A stretch of DNA of 64,000 nucleotides from Thamnidium elegans (Eukaryota > Mucoromycota > Mucoromycetes > Mucorales > Mucoraceae), in assembly GCA_025201345.1 (NCBI GenBank), contig JAIXMG010000016.1, positions 558,001-622,000 on the forward strand. The letters are read 5' to 3'. The translations under genes and the position numbers were made by a program. Under the pieces are notes generated by a model, which saw only the letters and a list, made by a program, of their open reading frames with translations, was not told the origin of the DNA and did no database searches. Below, one piece after another: positions 23,344 through 33,233 of the stretch (position 1 is the stretch's first letter; each line of letters opens with the position of its first letter).

Positions 23344-24977
23344 TTTGTAACTCACAAGACCTATGTATATATGTGTATATAAAAAGATAGGAGTGAAAGA
23401 TGAAAAAAGTAAACACGGGAAGAGAAAAAATTAAAAGATTGGTGACTTGCTTATTTTTCATTGGCTACACGAAATCACAGATTAACAAGATACCTATAAA
23501 TCATAGCGCAATACTCTATAATTATTGAATTCGTGTATATTTATATATGTATATAGACTAGTTATGTGTTCTTACCATTACATAGACTGTATTGCGTAAT
23601 ACGTTTGTCCTGTCCTCTAACGAAGTTTTGCTTGGATTTATGTAAGCAAAAATTTAGGGAAATCCTTGTTGCACTGTCGCATGAATTAAATAAATACAAT
23701 AAGTATAGATATTCTAATATATTTGCACGTAAAAAGTATTATTCCATATTTTTATCTTTTTTACTTAACTGAATTCTTATATTAGCTAAGTGCCTTTTTA
23801 TATAGTGTCTGTACATTTTTCAAAAGGGGCTTTCCCCGTGATATAGTGGTGTTCGTGCAGAAGGATAGAGTTCACACTTTTCAATCTACCGTGTAATTTG
23901 ACCGCGTATCAAGAATTCTACAAAAATCATTGCAAAAATATTTGTGTAGCATATCGTTGATGATGAACTTTCTTCTTCTGACTCTATCCCCGCCAAAGAA
24001 ACCGGCTGTTCCAACTGGGTTCACGAAACACAGTTTCCACCTACGAAAAGGAATGACACTCAGTACAATGGTGACTGGCCAAAGTATCTTGTCACGCCAA
24101 CAAAAAACTTAAGGGGCTAACTATACAAACTACAATTAGTTTTTGGCACGCACTAAAAATAAAGAGAGGCATTTTCCCAGTGTATACAAAATGTCGACTA
24201 ATGCATATTAAACTTCCAGTTAAAGGATGACCACCATTTTTTAGTATATAAGTATTATTTAGACTCTAGAAAATGGAGCCATCCTTCAACTGAAAGGTTA
24301 GTTCTAGTTCCATTTTTTTTTAAAAAAAAAATATTGTGGATTACTTATAGCCGACATGGCTTTATTTGATAAGGCATATTAACCCCTGAATTAGGATTCT
24401 ACACTATAATCAAAGAATAAAGGTAGATATACCTTTGAATCATTTAAATAGCTTAACCGTGAGTTTATTTACAGAAAAATATGTTTCTTTTGTACCAATT
24501 AAATATTTAGCGTTTCCTTTATATCTTTTTGTTCAAATGAATCATACAACCTCTTCTTTTTTTAGTAAGTTCTATTGCATGAGGCACGGTGATTATTTTA
24601 ATTATTCATGTTGGGAATAATATTGTGATTAATACGCAGTGCTTTATGCGTTAGCCTAGGTAGTGTGATGCCATGAATCTTATACAAATGTGTTTTATAT
24701 GAAATTCTATTTTCGTATATTTTGTCTCAGGCTGCGCAATGGTTGTCTGTTGTGTCAATAATTGGTATCTAATTACGATTAACAGAATTTGACAATGTAT
24801 TAGTTAGGCAACTAGAACTTTATATGGTGACATACAGACATATAAGCTCAATATTTTATATGTTTTATCACAGACATTGCAATAGTTCTCTAAAATGTCC
24901 ATAACAGGTGATATTCTACTAATTATAATATGTTCCTTAGAAGGTATAAACAAATTATGAATATTAATTAAGTGGCA
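23344..24977. other. Gene-poor accessory DNA with decayed coding-like sequence
   Basis: No intact gene. At about 23955-24117 (+) there is a short stretch that reads smoothly (SNWVHETQFPPTKRND, NGDWPKYLVTPTKN) and then stops; it may be a fragment of an old element. A long imperfect inverted repeat lies at 24214-24296. The rest is AT-rich with nothing recognised. Confidence 0.35.
24214..24296. repeat. Imperfect inverted repeat (hairpin with 27-bp arms)
   Basis: Left arm TTCCAGTTAAAGGATGACCA followed by CCATTTT (24214-24240). The right arm (24270-24296) reads, on the other strand, CTTTCAGTTGAAGGATGGCT followed by CCATTTT. The arms match at most positions and are separated by a 29-nt AT-rich loop. 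It could be a miniature transposon or two terminal repeats left after internal deletion. No target-site duplication was identified with confidence. Confidence 0.5.
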
Positions 24978-25980
24978 TCAATAATTACAATTTAAAAAAT
25001 ATATTTTATCGCATATAGTACAATAATTATTTGGATTGTCGACATCTGGATCATCAACGTTTGGTAAATGTTTGAGCGGTTTGATACCATTGGTTTTACC
25101 CAAATGAATTTGATGTAAACGTTTCAACAGAAATACTTTTTGGCAATCATCACAATACCTCTTATGCTTCAGGTCTTCCTTACTATGGTTCTTACAGTCT
25201 GTTCCTCGATAAAGTTCCGGCCTTTTGTCGAGATGAATGGAAGACAGATGATGTAAATATCCGTGTATAGTAGAAAGCACTCTATCGCATGAAACACAAT
25301 AATTATTTCGATCGTTAGTGTCTGGTATCAAGTCAGAACGAGAGGGTGGTGCTACTTGTTTACGATGTATGTTTTTCAAATGAGAAGTAAAACTTGTTTT
25401 TCTTATATATTTTACACACTTTACAATAAAGACTTTTTGAAACAAAATTGCTCTGTTCCGAGTAAACGTCCGGCAAGGTGATTCCGTGAACTTGAGCTAA
25501 ATGTCGTAATTAAACATTCTTGGTACCACATGTTTTCATACAGACATCACAACACAGATTTAAAATATCTATCGTTGGCTTCATATTTTTTAGTTAGTAT
25601 GGTTTTATTGAGTGTGTAATTTACGACATATGATGGACTTTAATCAAGTGTGTACTGTAGCTGCTCCGCATATCGAACGTAAAATCACAAGAGATACAGT
25701 ACTTGTTTGGATCTTTGATATTGGGTATTTTCGATGGGTTTGGTCTTGATCTGATAAACGGAACATAAACATTATTTAAATTTACCATATGTCTGCGATA
25801 TAATGTAGTCGTTTGAAACCACTTATAGCATATATTACAGCAACGTTTTTTGAGGTCGATAATGGGTGTTTCTTTAGCTTATGGGAGTGTAGTTCGTGAT
25901 TAAGATAAAAGTTTATAGTTCGAAAAGCGATATTACAAATACTACAATATTTATTCTTTATTCCAGTCGATAAAGCTATA
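24978..25980 (-). pseudogene. Broken multi-C2H2 zinc-finger gene
   Basis: At least six finger-like units can be read on the minus strand, but not in one frame. From 5' to 3': KYCSICNIAF...H...H (near 25950-25890), CCNICYKWFQTTTLYRRH (about 25850-25785, a different frame), KYCISCDFTFDMRSSYSTHL (about 25710-25640), then a stop. CCDVCMKTCGTKNV is followed by an in-frame TAA near 25515, then LYCKVCKIYKK (about 25430), a second frame change, SFTSHLKNIHRK, NYCVSCDRVLSTIHGYLHHL, RYCDDCQKVFLLKRLHQIH and finally NYCTICDKIYF near 25000. Finger spacing is irregular. Frameshifts and stops between still recognisable fingers show it is no longer translated as one protein, unless introns hide the breaks, which the splice signals do not support. 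Confidence 0.65.
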
Positions 25981-26109
25981 TATATATCTAGTGAGTATCA
26001 GTCCTATAAAATATTTTTTCTCTCTTTTAAACACTTAATATTTTCATAATTGCTTATTTCGACAGAAGGTGATACAATCTTCACAGGAGAATATAAAACA
26101 CATTTCAAA

Positions 26110-26560
26110 TACTCTTTATTATCATCATCAGATATAGTCATAGAAATATAAGGCTTCTTAATTACAGTTAGTTATTAGTCGCGTTTTTTTTTTTATCCTA
26201 TGGTTTGGGTGAAATAGTTTCCATTGGAGATGAAATAAACTTAGTAACCTACATATGATTTTTATTTTGCGTGATTTTTTATTTCTTTGCCGCTGATTGA
26301 GTAGCATTGATTCTATTTTGGAGCTTATTAAGACGTTCATTAAACAAATAATACATCCAATGTCGTATATTCTTCCACCACTCTTCTTTTTTCCGAAGAG
26401 CGAGCTATATCTTCATCCGTATCATATTTCTCGCCACTACTGGGAAATGAGTATTGGTTTTCTTTGGATACTATTGTGCTCTTTTATACAAGAGAGTTCG
26501 CACCTGGTAGAGTATGCTGACAAGTGTTTCTGTAGCTATTGCTATCAACACAAATGTCGA
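26110..26560 (-). pseudogene. Decayed copy of the SP-rich family (copy 3)
   Basis: Minus-strand sequence parallels the intact gene at 21419-23343. At 26340-26285 it reads ERLNKLQNRINATQSAAKK, against the intact RLNNLQNRINVIQSA, and then an intron-like gap. The splice donor after QSA is GCAAAG here but GTAAAG in the intact gene. After the gap, VTKFISSPMETISPKP matches the intact VAEFISSPVEIISPKP and is followed at once by a stop. Weaker DNA similarity to the intact N-terminal region runs across 26380-26540. The whole Ser/Pro-rich middle is missing. Clearly non-functional. Confidence 0.7.
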
Positions 26561-27386
26561 TGAAGAGACTATACATCCCCCCCTCCTCCTTTTCTCCCTT
26601 TATCGCTTTTTTCTTCCCAAGTGCTTATTCGTGTGTTCCAAACAACATTTTCGTAGTCTAAAAAATGATATAAATAAGTATTATTGTTTTCTTTTGGGAA
26701 ATCGTAGTACACCATTAATTTACATGGTCAAACCAAAAATTAATTTACTTATTGCGCCTCAGAATGAACAATATATACATATGTATATATATATATATAT
26801 ATATATCAATAGTGCAAGATGTATATGTTTGTATTGAAGCTACAGCACCAAATTTCATACTCGCTCTAGATATTAAGAAAAGTAAAGTAAAATAAAGAGA
26901 GATTCTTATTAAGATGACTAAAAAGGAAAAAGCGACTTCATCGGGTTAATTTAATAAACGTAAAAGGTGATAAAAGAGGGTAATGATTTTCATTTTCCTC
27001 AAACCCTAATTATTATTACATTTCTGGACGCTTGATACACTATTATATAGTTTCTATCTTTACGCAGTTAAAACACTGCTTTTTACAGCTAAAAAAAATC
27101 TATTTTCAAATGCAAAACACTGTGATAATTGAGTAACAAGAAAAAAAGATATATACTTTTTTTGCGATAATTAAATTTGAGAGCTATTTTTAGACGATTG
27201 TTGTACATTGTAATAAATGACAGAAAACATAATTAAGTACCAGGGATCCTTCTTTGAATTCTGTAAGACCCAAAGAGAATATTAAATTTGTATAACCCAT
27301 TAAAGCTGTGTATATGAATACGATCTACAAAGTGTAAAATGTGATAAAGAAGTCTAATTTATTACAAATACAAATATATATATATA
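26561..27386. other. Spacer with a TA microsatellite
   Basis: Contains a (TA)n run at about 26780-26806 and AT-rich sequence. No gene seen. Confidence 0.4.
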
Positions 27387-28844
27387 TTAATAAGTATAAA
27401 ATGAAGCTAGTGTGTAACCTTGTTCTTTTAAGACCCAAGCTTCGTTTAATTCACCAATGTACTTAGAAAACGTGGATCTTGGAGTTGTAAAAATCCTTCT
27501 TCCATGCGCAACAACCATAGCATCAACAAGCGGAATTAAGTAATTTTTTAAAGATTTCGATGGGTTAAACATGCAACTTAATTGATCCAATGGCTCTAAT
27601 AATTCTTGTGGTATATCATTAAGAGTTAAAGTACAAGGAAAATAATCGAACCATTCCAGCAGTCGAGTATTTTCGCTTCTAATATCTTTATGATCTGTTG
27701 CAATATATATAACAGCTCTCGATCCAATATGTTCCATTGACTCATTAAAATTTGGTGAAACATTTTGGCATAAGTTTACCCATGGAGGTTGTGACAAATC
27801 TTGTTGTGGTTGTAACCGAACTGTATCCTCTGGTATAGGTGGTGCTTTCGGTAAACTAGTGAGAACACCGTGTTCATCATAAGGAGGTAATGGAGGTACA
27901 TCAATACCTGTTGCAATTGACATATTACGTTCAAAGGCATGAAGGTTATCAATAGCGTACTTTTTAAAAGGTAGATCTCTTAATCTAAAATGAATACCAT
28001 TAAAAGCAGCTTTGCCACCTAAATGTTCCACTATACCAGCCACTGTCTCTCCAAGAGGCGTATCTAACCTATAATGAAGTATTTCTGAAATCAATTGTTG
28101 TAATTCAATGTGTTCGGGTTTAACCATATTCATTCTTGTAGAACCGAAAATCCCACCTAAATGTAATAACTTTTCAGTTCTCTTTTGCCAATGTAATGGA
28201 GTAAAAATCTTGTAGAATTTTCTATCTGTAAATGAGTCTACAAAATTTGATTCATTGGCTAATATTTTATTTGCTTCGTCAATATCTTCGTATAATCTCC
28301 AATCATATAAGTGTTCGTCACGATGCACATGCGTTTCTTTATCTGTTACACCTAATTCTTGTTGTAATTTTTCAAATGAAACGGTCTCTTGAAATCGAAT
28401 TTTAATAAAGGGTTCTATTAAAGTAAAATCGTGTAATTGATGCCATGGTATCGCAGCAAACTTGTTATATTCAGCGCATTTACTTCTTTGTGTATAACTG
28501 TATAAATCGCCCGGTGTAGGCGCTTGACATATTTTGTCGAAATCTTTTCGAGTTGTTAACCAACTCAGATGATCCAGTAATTGCTCCATTGGCATCCATC
28601 CAACAACACTGCCCAAAAAAGCTGGGGGTATAATAAGTGTACGTTTTAATATAGCTGCTAGTAATAAGGCATTTGCCAATTCTATTCTTTGATTTGATAA
28701 ACCAGAGTGTGGTAAATATGCCAAGTATCTTTCTTCTTCTTTACGAAATGGTTGTGTATAAATATAGTAATAGCATGTACTTATAAATAAAACTATAATT
28801 ATTAATGTATACACAACTGTTGATTTTTTATGCTTTATCCACAT
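27387..28844 (-). CDS. GDP-fucose protein O-fucosyltransferase-like type II membrane protein
   Basis: Intronless, 485 residues. A short cytosolic start (MWIKHKKS) and one membrane helix (about residues 10-30, VVYTLIIIVLFISTCYYYIY) make it a type II Golgi-style enzyme. The first lumenal block, PHSGLSNQRIELANALLLAA then LKRTLIIPP, is the N-terminal signature of O-fucosyltransferase-fold enzymes. GIHFRLRD near residue 290 carries the H-x-R donor-binding motif. AVIYIATDH and TTPRSTFSKYIGEL near the end match the C-terminal nucleotide-binding part of this fold. Mucoromycete walls contain fucose-bearing polysaccharides, so a role in glycan fucosylation is plausible, but the acceptor is unknown. Same strand as the peroxiredoxin gene, 198 bp downstream of it. 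Confidence 0.75.
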   Translation of the reverse strand: MWIKHKKSTVVYTLIIIVLFISTCYYYIYTQPFRKEEERYLAYLPHSGLSNQRIELANALLLAAILKRTLIIPPAFLGSVVGWMPMEQLLDHLSWLTTRKDFDKICQAPTPGDLYSYTQRSKCAEYNKFAAIPWHQLHDFTLIEPFIKIRFQETVSFEKLQQELGVTDKETHVHRDEHLYDWRLYEDIDEANKILANESNFVDSFTDRKFYKIFTPLHWQKRTEKLLHLGGIFGSTRMNMVKPEHIELQQLISEILHYRLDTPLGETVAGIVEHLGGKAAFNGIHFRLRDLPFKKYAIDNLHAFERNMSIATGIDVPPLPPYDEHGVLTSLPKAPPIPEDTVRLQPQQDLSQPPWVNLCQNVSPNFNESMEHIGSRAVIYIATDHKDIRSENTRLLEWFDYFPCTLTLNDIPQELLEPLDQLSCMFNPSKSLKNYLIPLVDAMVVAHGRRIFTTPRSTFSKYIGELNEAWVLKEQGYTLASFYTY

Positions 28845-29042
28845 TTCTTCTCGTTTTTATACTTTTTTTTTTTTTTTTTTTTGGTTTTTTTTGGCTTTTG
28901 CTTGTATAATAATGAAACTAAAAGAGAAAGGGAAAATATCCCAAAAAAAAATATTTTGACGCTAAATGATATCAATTTCGTCACACATAGTTATATATAA
29001 AAAAAAAAGGAGTTATTTTATTTTTTATATTTTAATCGCCTC

Positions 29043-29664
29043 TTACAAACTTTTAACGACATTTTCAACTAAACTAACATTAAGTCCAGTGGTATCAGGT
29101 TCAACAAACAATTTTTGGATTTTACCATTATCAACAATAGCAGCAAATCTCTTGAATCTATGGTTACCTAAAGCTCCTGTCGCATCAAAACTAAGGTCCA
29201 TAGCCTTGGCTAACTCTCCCTTTGAATCTGCCAATAAAGTAACTGAACCATCTGCCTTATAAGCCTTACCCCATTCTGACATAACAAACGCGTCATTGAC
29301 TGCAACACAAGCGATCAAATCAATTCCTTTAGATTTCAAGTTCTCGGCTTCCTTGATATAACCAGGTAAATGTGTCTTACTACATCCAGGTGTAAATGCA
29401 CCAGGAACACCTAAAAAAAAAAATATATATATATATAGTTTTAACTTGGTTTGTTTCATTATATTTCCCTATCCTCACACACACACGCGACTTACCGAAT
29501 AAAATAGCTTTTTTATTCTTGAATAATTCAGCTGTATCTACTGTCTCGGCAGGTGAGCTAAGTTGAACTTGAACACTAGGGATACGATCTCCCTCAGCAA
29601 TCATAACGCGTCCAGTGTTAAAGAAACCACGACGTTGAACAATATTAAAACTAGTACGCAACAT
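29043..29664 (-). CDS. Peroxiredoxin, Prx5/AHP1 type, probably mitochondrial
   Basis: Thiol peroxidase that reduces H2O2 and alkyl hydroperoxides. Two exons: 29664 to about 29497 and about 29412-29043, split inside the active-site region (ILFG | VPGAFTPGCSKTHLPGYI). The peroxidatic cysteine is in FTPGCSKTHLPGY. Other family blocks: LIACVAVNDAFVMSEWGKA, VTLLADSKGELAKAMDL, NHRFKRFAAIVDNG. The N-terminus, MLRTSFNIVQRRGFFNTGR, is basic and amphipathic, as in a mitochondrial presequence. About 178 residues, the usual Prx5 length with targeting peptide. A second Cys corresponding to the resolving position of human PRDX5 is not obvious, so a 1-Cys or intermolecular mechanism is possible. Confidence 0.93.
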
Positions 29665-29974
29665 TTTTAATAATAAAAAAAAAGGATTTACAAAAAAAGG
29701 GAAATAAAAAAAAAGGGAAAAAAAGTTGGGGTTTATTATAACTCGTTTTTTAATTTTATTACACAAGTCACGAAAAACGGAGGAGATTCGAAGTATAAAA
29801 GCTGTGGGAGTTTCTAATAATCCCTTGCAATAATACCACTAGGAAAATATTGCATATAAAAGGGGAGTCTTGGAATATCTTAAAAGCTTAAAAAAAGAGG
29901 GGGAAAGTAAAATTTCTTGCATTAAAAAAATTCGTGTCATTTTCACGTACTTGTAATTGTTTACCCTTTTGTCT

Positions 29975-30010
<36 letters not shown>

Positions 30011-30800
30011 CCCAAAGGACAAATCTTTTTTTATAGCAGCAAATGTAGTGGCGTAATAAGTGGCTGCTAACGTCGATATATAAATCAAATCAGATATAAT
30101 CTAACCTGGAAATAGGAATATTATCTAAGAATAACATCAGAAGCAGACCAATAGAAAACAAGACGCATTTCAACTCAAATATTTGTGAAAATAACCAACA
30201 CCGAGAACAGATTTGAAAAACTAACTTTGGAGTTCCAATGATGTTTATTGTAACTAACCCTACCAGATCCATATAACGATATTATCTGAGTTTCTAAAAA
30301 CCTGTACATACGTCCCTTTACTGAGAGCGTAAAATAATGCGACTACCAACTCCAGTACCAGCATTTTTCTCGAAAAAGCATTTAACCTTATTTGGTAATT
30401 CAAATTAAAAGAATTTTTACGTTTCATTAGACTCCCATTGAACAAGCCATTATTATATTTCATAGCTACTCAGTTAAGGAGCGATACAACAAATAGCCTA
30501 CTCATTCAAAATAATCTATCAGATTGGGGAGAGGTTGTTATCTAGGTAGTTTACATAAATTAAAAAAGTCTATACTTAATACAAAAAAGGGGGAGATTAA
30601 GCGTGGTTTTGAAGCAATGATTGATATTTAACACTGCAAACAGTTTCAATACCTGCAACAGTAAAAAAAAAAAAAAAAAGGTCCGCTTCTTGTTGCCTAT
30701 AAAATTAAATGCTGCTTAGCAACACAATTAAGATCGTCTAGGCTTTATTATCGTCTTGACAACCGAAGTCACATCAGGCACATTTGTTGGGTTCATACAC

Positions 30801-30839
<39 letters not shown>

Positions 30840-31125
30840 TCTTCTAACTAAGAAAATATCCCGAACTCTTGTACTTGATAACATAGTACACAACGCTTTT
30901 AAAATGAAGGGTCCTATATTAAGGTTGTAGGTGAGGAAAATTACAAAAAAAAAGGGGGGGGGGAGGAGTGTTCTCATTAGAAAAAAAAAGTGAAGCGGCG
31001 GTCGAACAGTGGGCTGTTCATTTTTTACCAGATATATCCTGCATAATTTTTTTGGGGAGGAAAAAACAATTCTTTCTTTTTTTTTCTTCTTTTTTTTTTC
31101 TTGCTTACTCGTCTTTCTTGGATAT
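29665..31125. other. Spacer upstream of peroxiredoxin and SNF4
   Basis: Long A runs (about 29978-30008, 30806-30838) and an A9G9 purine tract near 30949-30963. Open frames on the minus strand at 30090-30463 have no recognisable content. No gene seen. Confidence 0.4.
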
Positions 31126-32295
31126 ATGCATATGAACGAATTTTTAAAACAACATACATGTTATGACGTTTTACCAATAAGTTTTCGCCTTGTTGTATTT
31201 GATACAGAACTACCTGTAAAAAAAGCCCTGTCCATGTTGATTCAAAACGGTAAAAAAAAAAAGAGAGCACTTGCTAACAAGACAAAATATATATTTAATA
31301 TCCCTTCTTTTTTTTTTTGAAGGTATTGTTTCTGCGCCACTATGGTCAAGCAAAAAACAAGAGTATGCTGGCATGTTGACCGTCAGTGATTTTATAAATC
31401 TGATCCAATATTATTATTACACCAACTCATGTGCTTACGGCGAAATTGAAACAATACAAATATCTCAGCTTAAAGATAAGCATCATCAGATATGGGTAAA
31501 TCAACAAAACGATTCAATTCACCCAATGTCTAGTCTTTATGAAGCCGCTCTATTCATGTCAAAAACAAGAGCTCATCGTATACCACTCGTCATTCAAAAT
31601 AGAGAAATTATTAGTGTCATCACTCAATATCGATTATTAAAGTTTATCGCTAATAATGTAAGTTACATAAGATTTGTTATCTGCTATCAAAAAACTTTTT
31701 TTTTTCTAATCTATTTTTTGCGGGAAAAAAAAAAGTTCAAAAGGACAGAAGTATTAAAAGTGCCACTATCAGAGCTTAAAATTGGTACATATGGATCTAG
31801 AGTAGCCACTGCATATATGACTACGCCTGTCATTGATGTTATTACCGCATTTGCTCGCGAAAATATCAGTGCCGCTCCTATTATCGACGAAAAAGGAGCC
31901 GTCCTCAATTTATATGATACAGTGGATGTAATGGTAAGGGAGGCGGATAAAATTAGGTTATAAAAATTTATATTAATTCAGTAATCATAAAGAGTCTTAT
32001 AATATCTGAGAAATATACCAATTTAGATTTACCAGTACAAGAAGCAATAGAATCGAGGCCAGAGGTAAGAGTATTTTTTCTACGAAAGGAGATGGGAGAA
32101 TATACACTAATTTTATAATTGTCTTAGGATTTCCCCGGCGTTTGTACCTGTACTTTAAACGATACCCTATATTCAATATTTACAGAGATTCGTAAAAAAC
32201 GAGTTTATCGCCTAGTAGTCATTGAGCCAAATACACGTCAGCTAATAGGGCTACTAAGTCTATCTGACATATTAGGTCATCTTGTTACGCTGTGA
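31126..32295 (+). CDS. SNF4: AMPK gamma subunit (Snf4), four CBS motifs
   Basis: Energy-sensing regulatory subunit of the SNF1/AMPK kinase, binding adenine nucleotides through CBS repeats. Visible blocks: FLKQHTCYDVLPISFRLVVF, KKALSMLIQN|GIVSAPLW, YAGMLTVSDFINLIQYYY, SIHPMSSLYEAALFMSKT, RAHRIPLVIQN, SVITQYRLLKFIANN, LKVPLSELKIGTYG, TTPVIDVITAFARENISAAP, DFPGVCTCTLNDTLYSIF, RLVVIEPNTRQLIGLLSLSD. About four introns. The intron at 31658-31735 is a multiple of three and stop-free. Start taken at the first ATG (31126); a second ATG two codons on (31132) is equally possible. About 310 residues, normal for the family, with a short N-terminus. Confidence 0.93.
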
Positions 32296-32421
32296 TACTG
32301 CCCAGCCAATAAAAAACGTCATCTATTTTTATTTTATTTTCATTGTTTGATTTTCATGATCCCCACACTCTTTCACACATTTCTTTCTTTCTTTATTATT
32401 ATCGGTTTTATACACAATAAG

Positions 32422-33233
32422 ATGGTTAATAATGTATCTTCACCACCTCAGACGCAAACTTCTTTTTTTTCGGATGTAATAGCTGCAATTGCTAATGCAA
32501 AACAAACAGCAAACCAGGATTTCGATCGATTCTGGAATAAGTATTTCTCTAAAATAAATGCACTTAATGATACATCCTCTGTCGCACAATACTTGCCAAC
32601 GCACTTTACCAGGTGTGATATCTCTTGTGTAAGAGAATATAATAGTATTGAATGTATATACTGATACCTATTGTCAATAGAGACGAGAAACAAGAATGTC
32701 CAATAGATATAGATCGCTCCTTCGAGAAGAGAAAGATGTTTTTCTCAGACGATGAATCAGTTCAAAATTTACTGCCTCGTACAAAATCTAGAAAGAAACA
32801 TAAAAGACCTTCAGTTGTATCACGACCATCTTCATCTCAATCACTCTTGTATTATTGTTCGTCTGATTCAAGCTGCTCGACCTCTCCTCGACCCATCTTT
32901 TCCCGCTATCAATTTTACACCCCCGAGAAACTTGCCTCACCTTCGCTCACAGGATTAACTGAAATTACGTTACCGCCAAGAGTTACAAGAAAAATACCTA
33001 AAAATACTGCCGAAGCCAGTTTCTCACCAAACAACTCTTCTCCTGTAAGGATTAACAACCCTACTAGTTCATCCAAACCTGAAAAAAGATTATGTTCGAA
33101 ATCCGTAGAAGGTGAACGTCTTACCCCTTCAAAAGTTAAAATGATAAATGATAATGAAATAGATAAACGCATAGTTTATTTAGAAAACAAAATTCGCGCG
33201 TTACAATTTAAAGTAAAGAAAAAAACATTCTAA
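32422..33233 (+). pseudogene. Frameshifted, truncated copy of the SP-rich family (copy 2)
   Basis: The first 80 codons (SFFSDVIAAIANAKQTANQD, FWNKYFSKI, AQYLPTHFTRCDISCVRE) clearly match the intact protein's N-terminus. Around 32650-32665 the frame hits TGA, while matching sequence continues in the next frame as LIPIVNRDEKQE, against LIPVSNRGQEE in the intact gene. The intact gene has no intron there, so this is an indel and not a splice site. The second frame continues through FEKRKMFFSDDES and a Ser/Pro-rich part to a helix (DKRIVYLENKIRALQ) and a stop at 33233. The C-terminal two exons of the intact gene are absent. Probably a recent pseudogene; a sequencing error or a short N-terminal-domain protein are alternatives. 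Confidence 0.65.

Noticed and set aside
32640..32690. Short GT-AG intron in copy 2 of the SP-rich family
   Set aside because: It would remove residues conserved with the intact copy and does not restore the frame; an indel explains it better.
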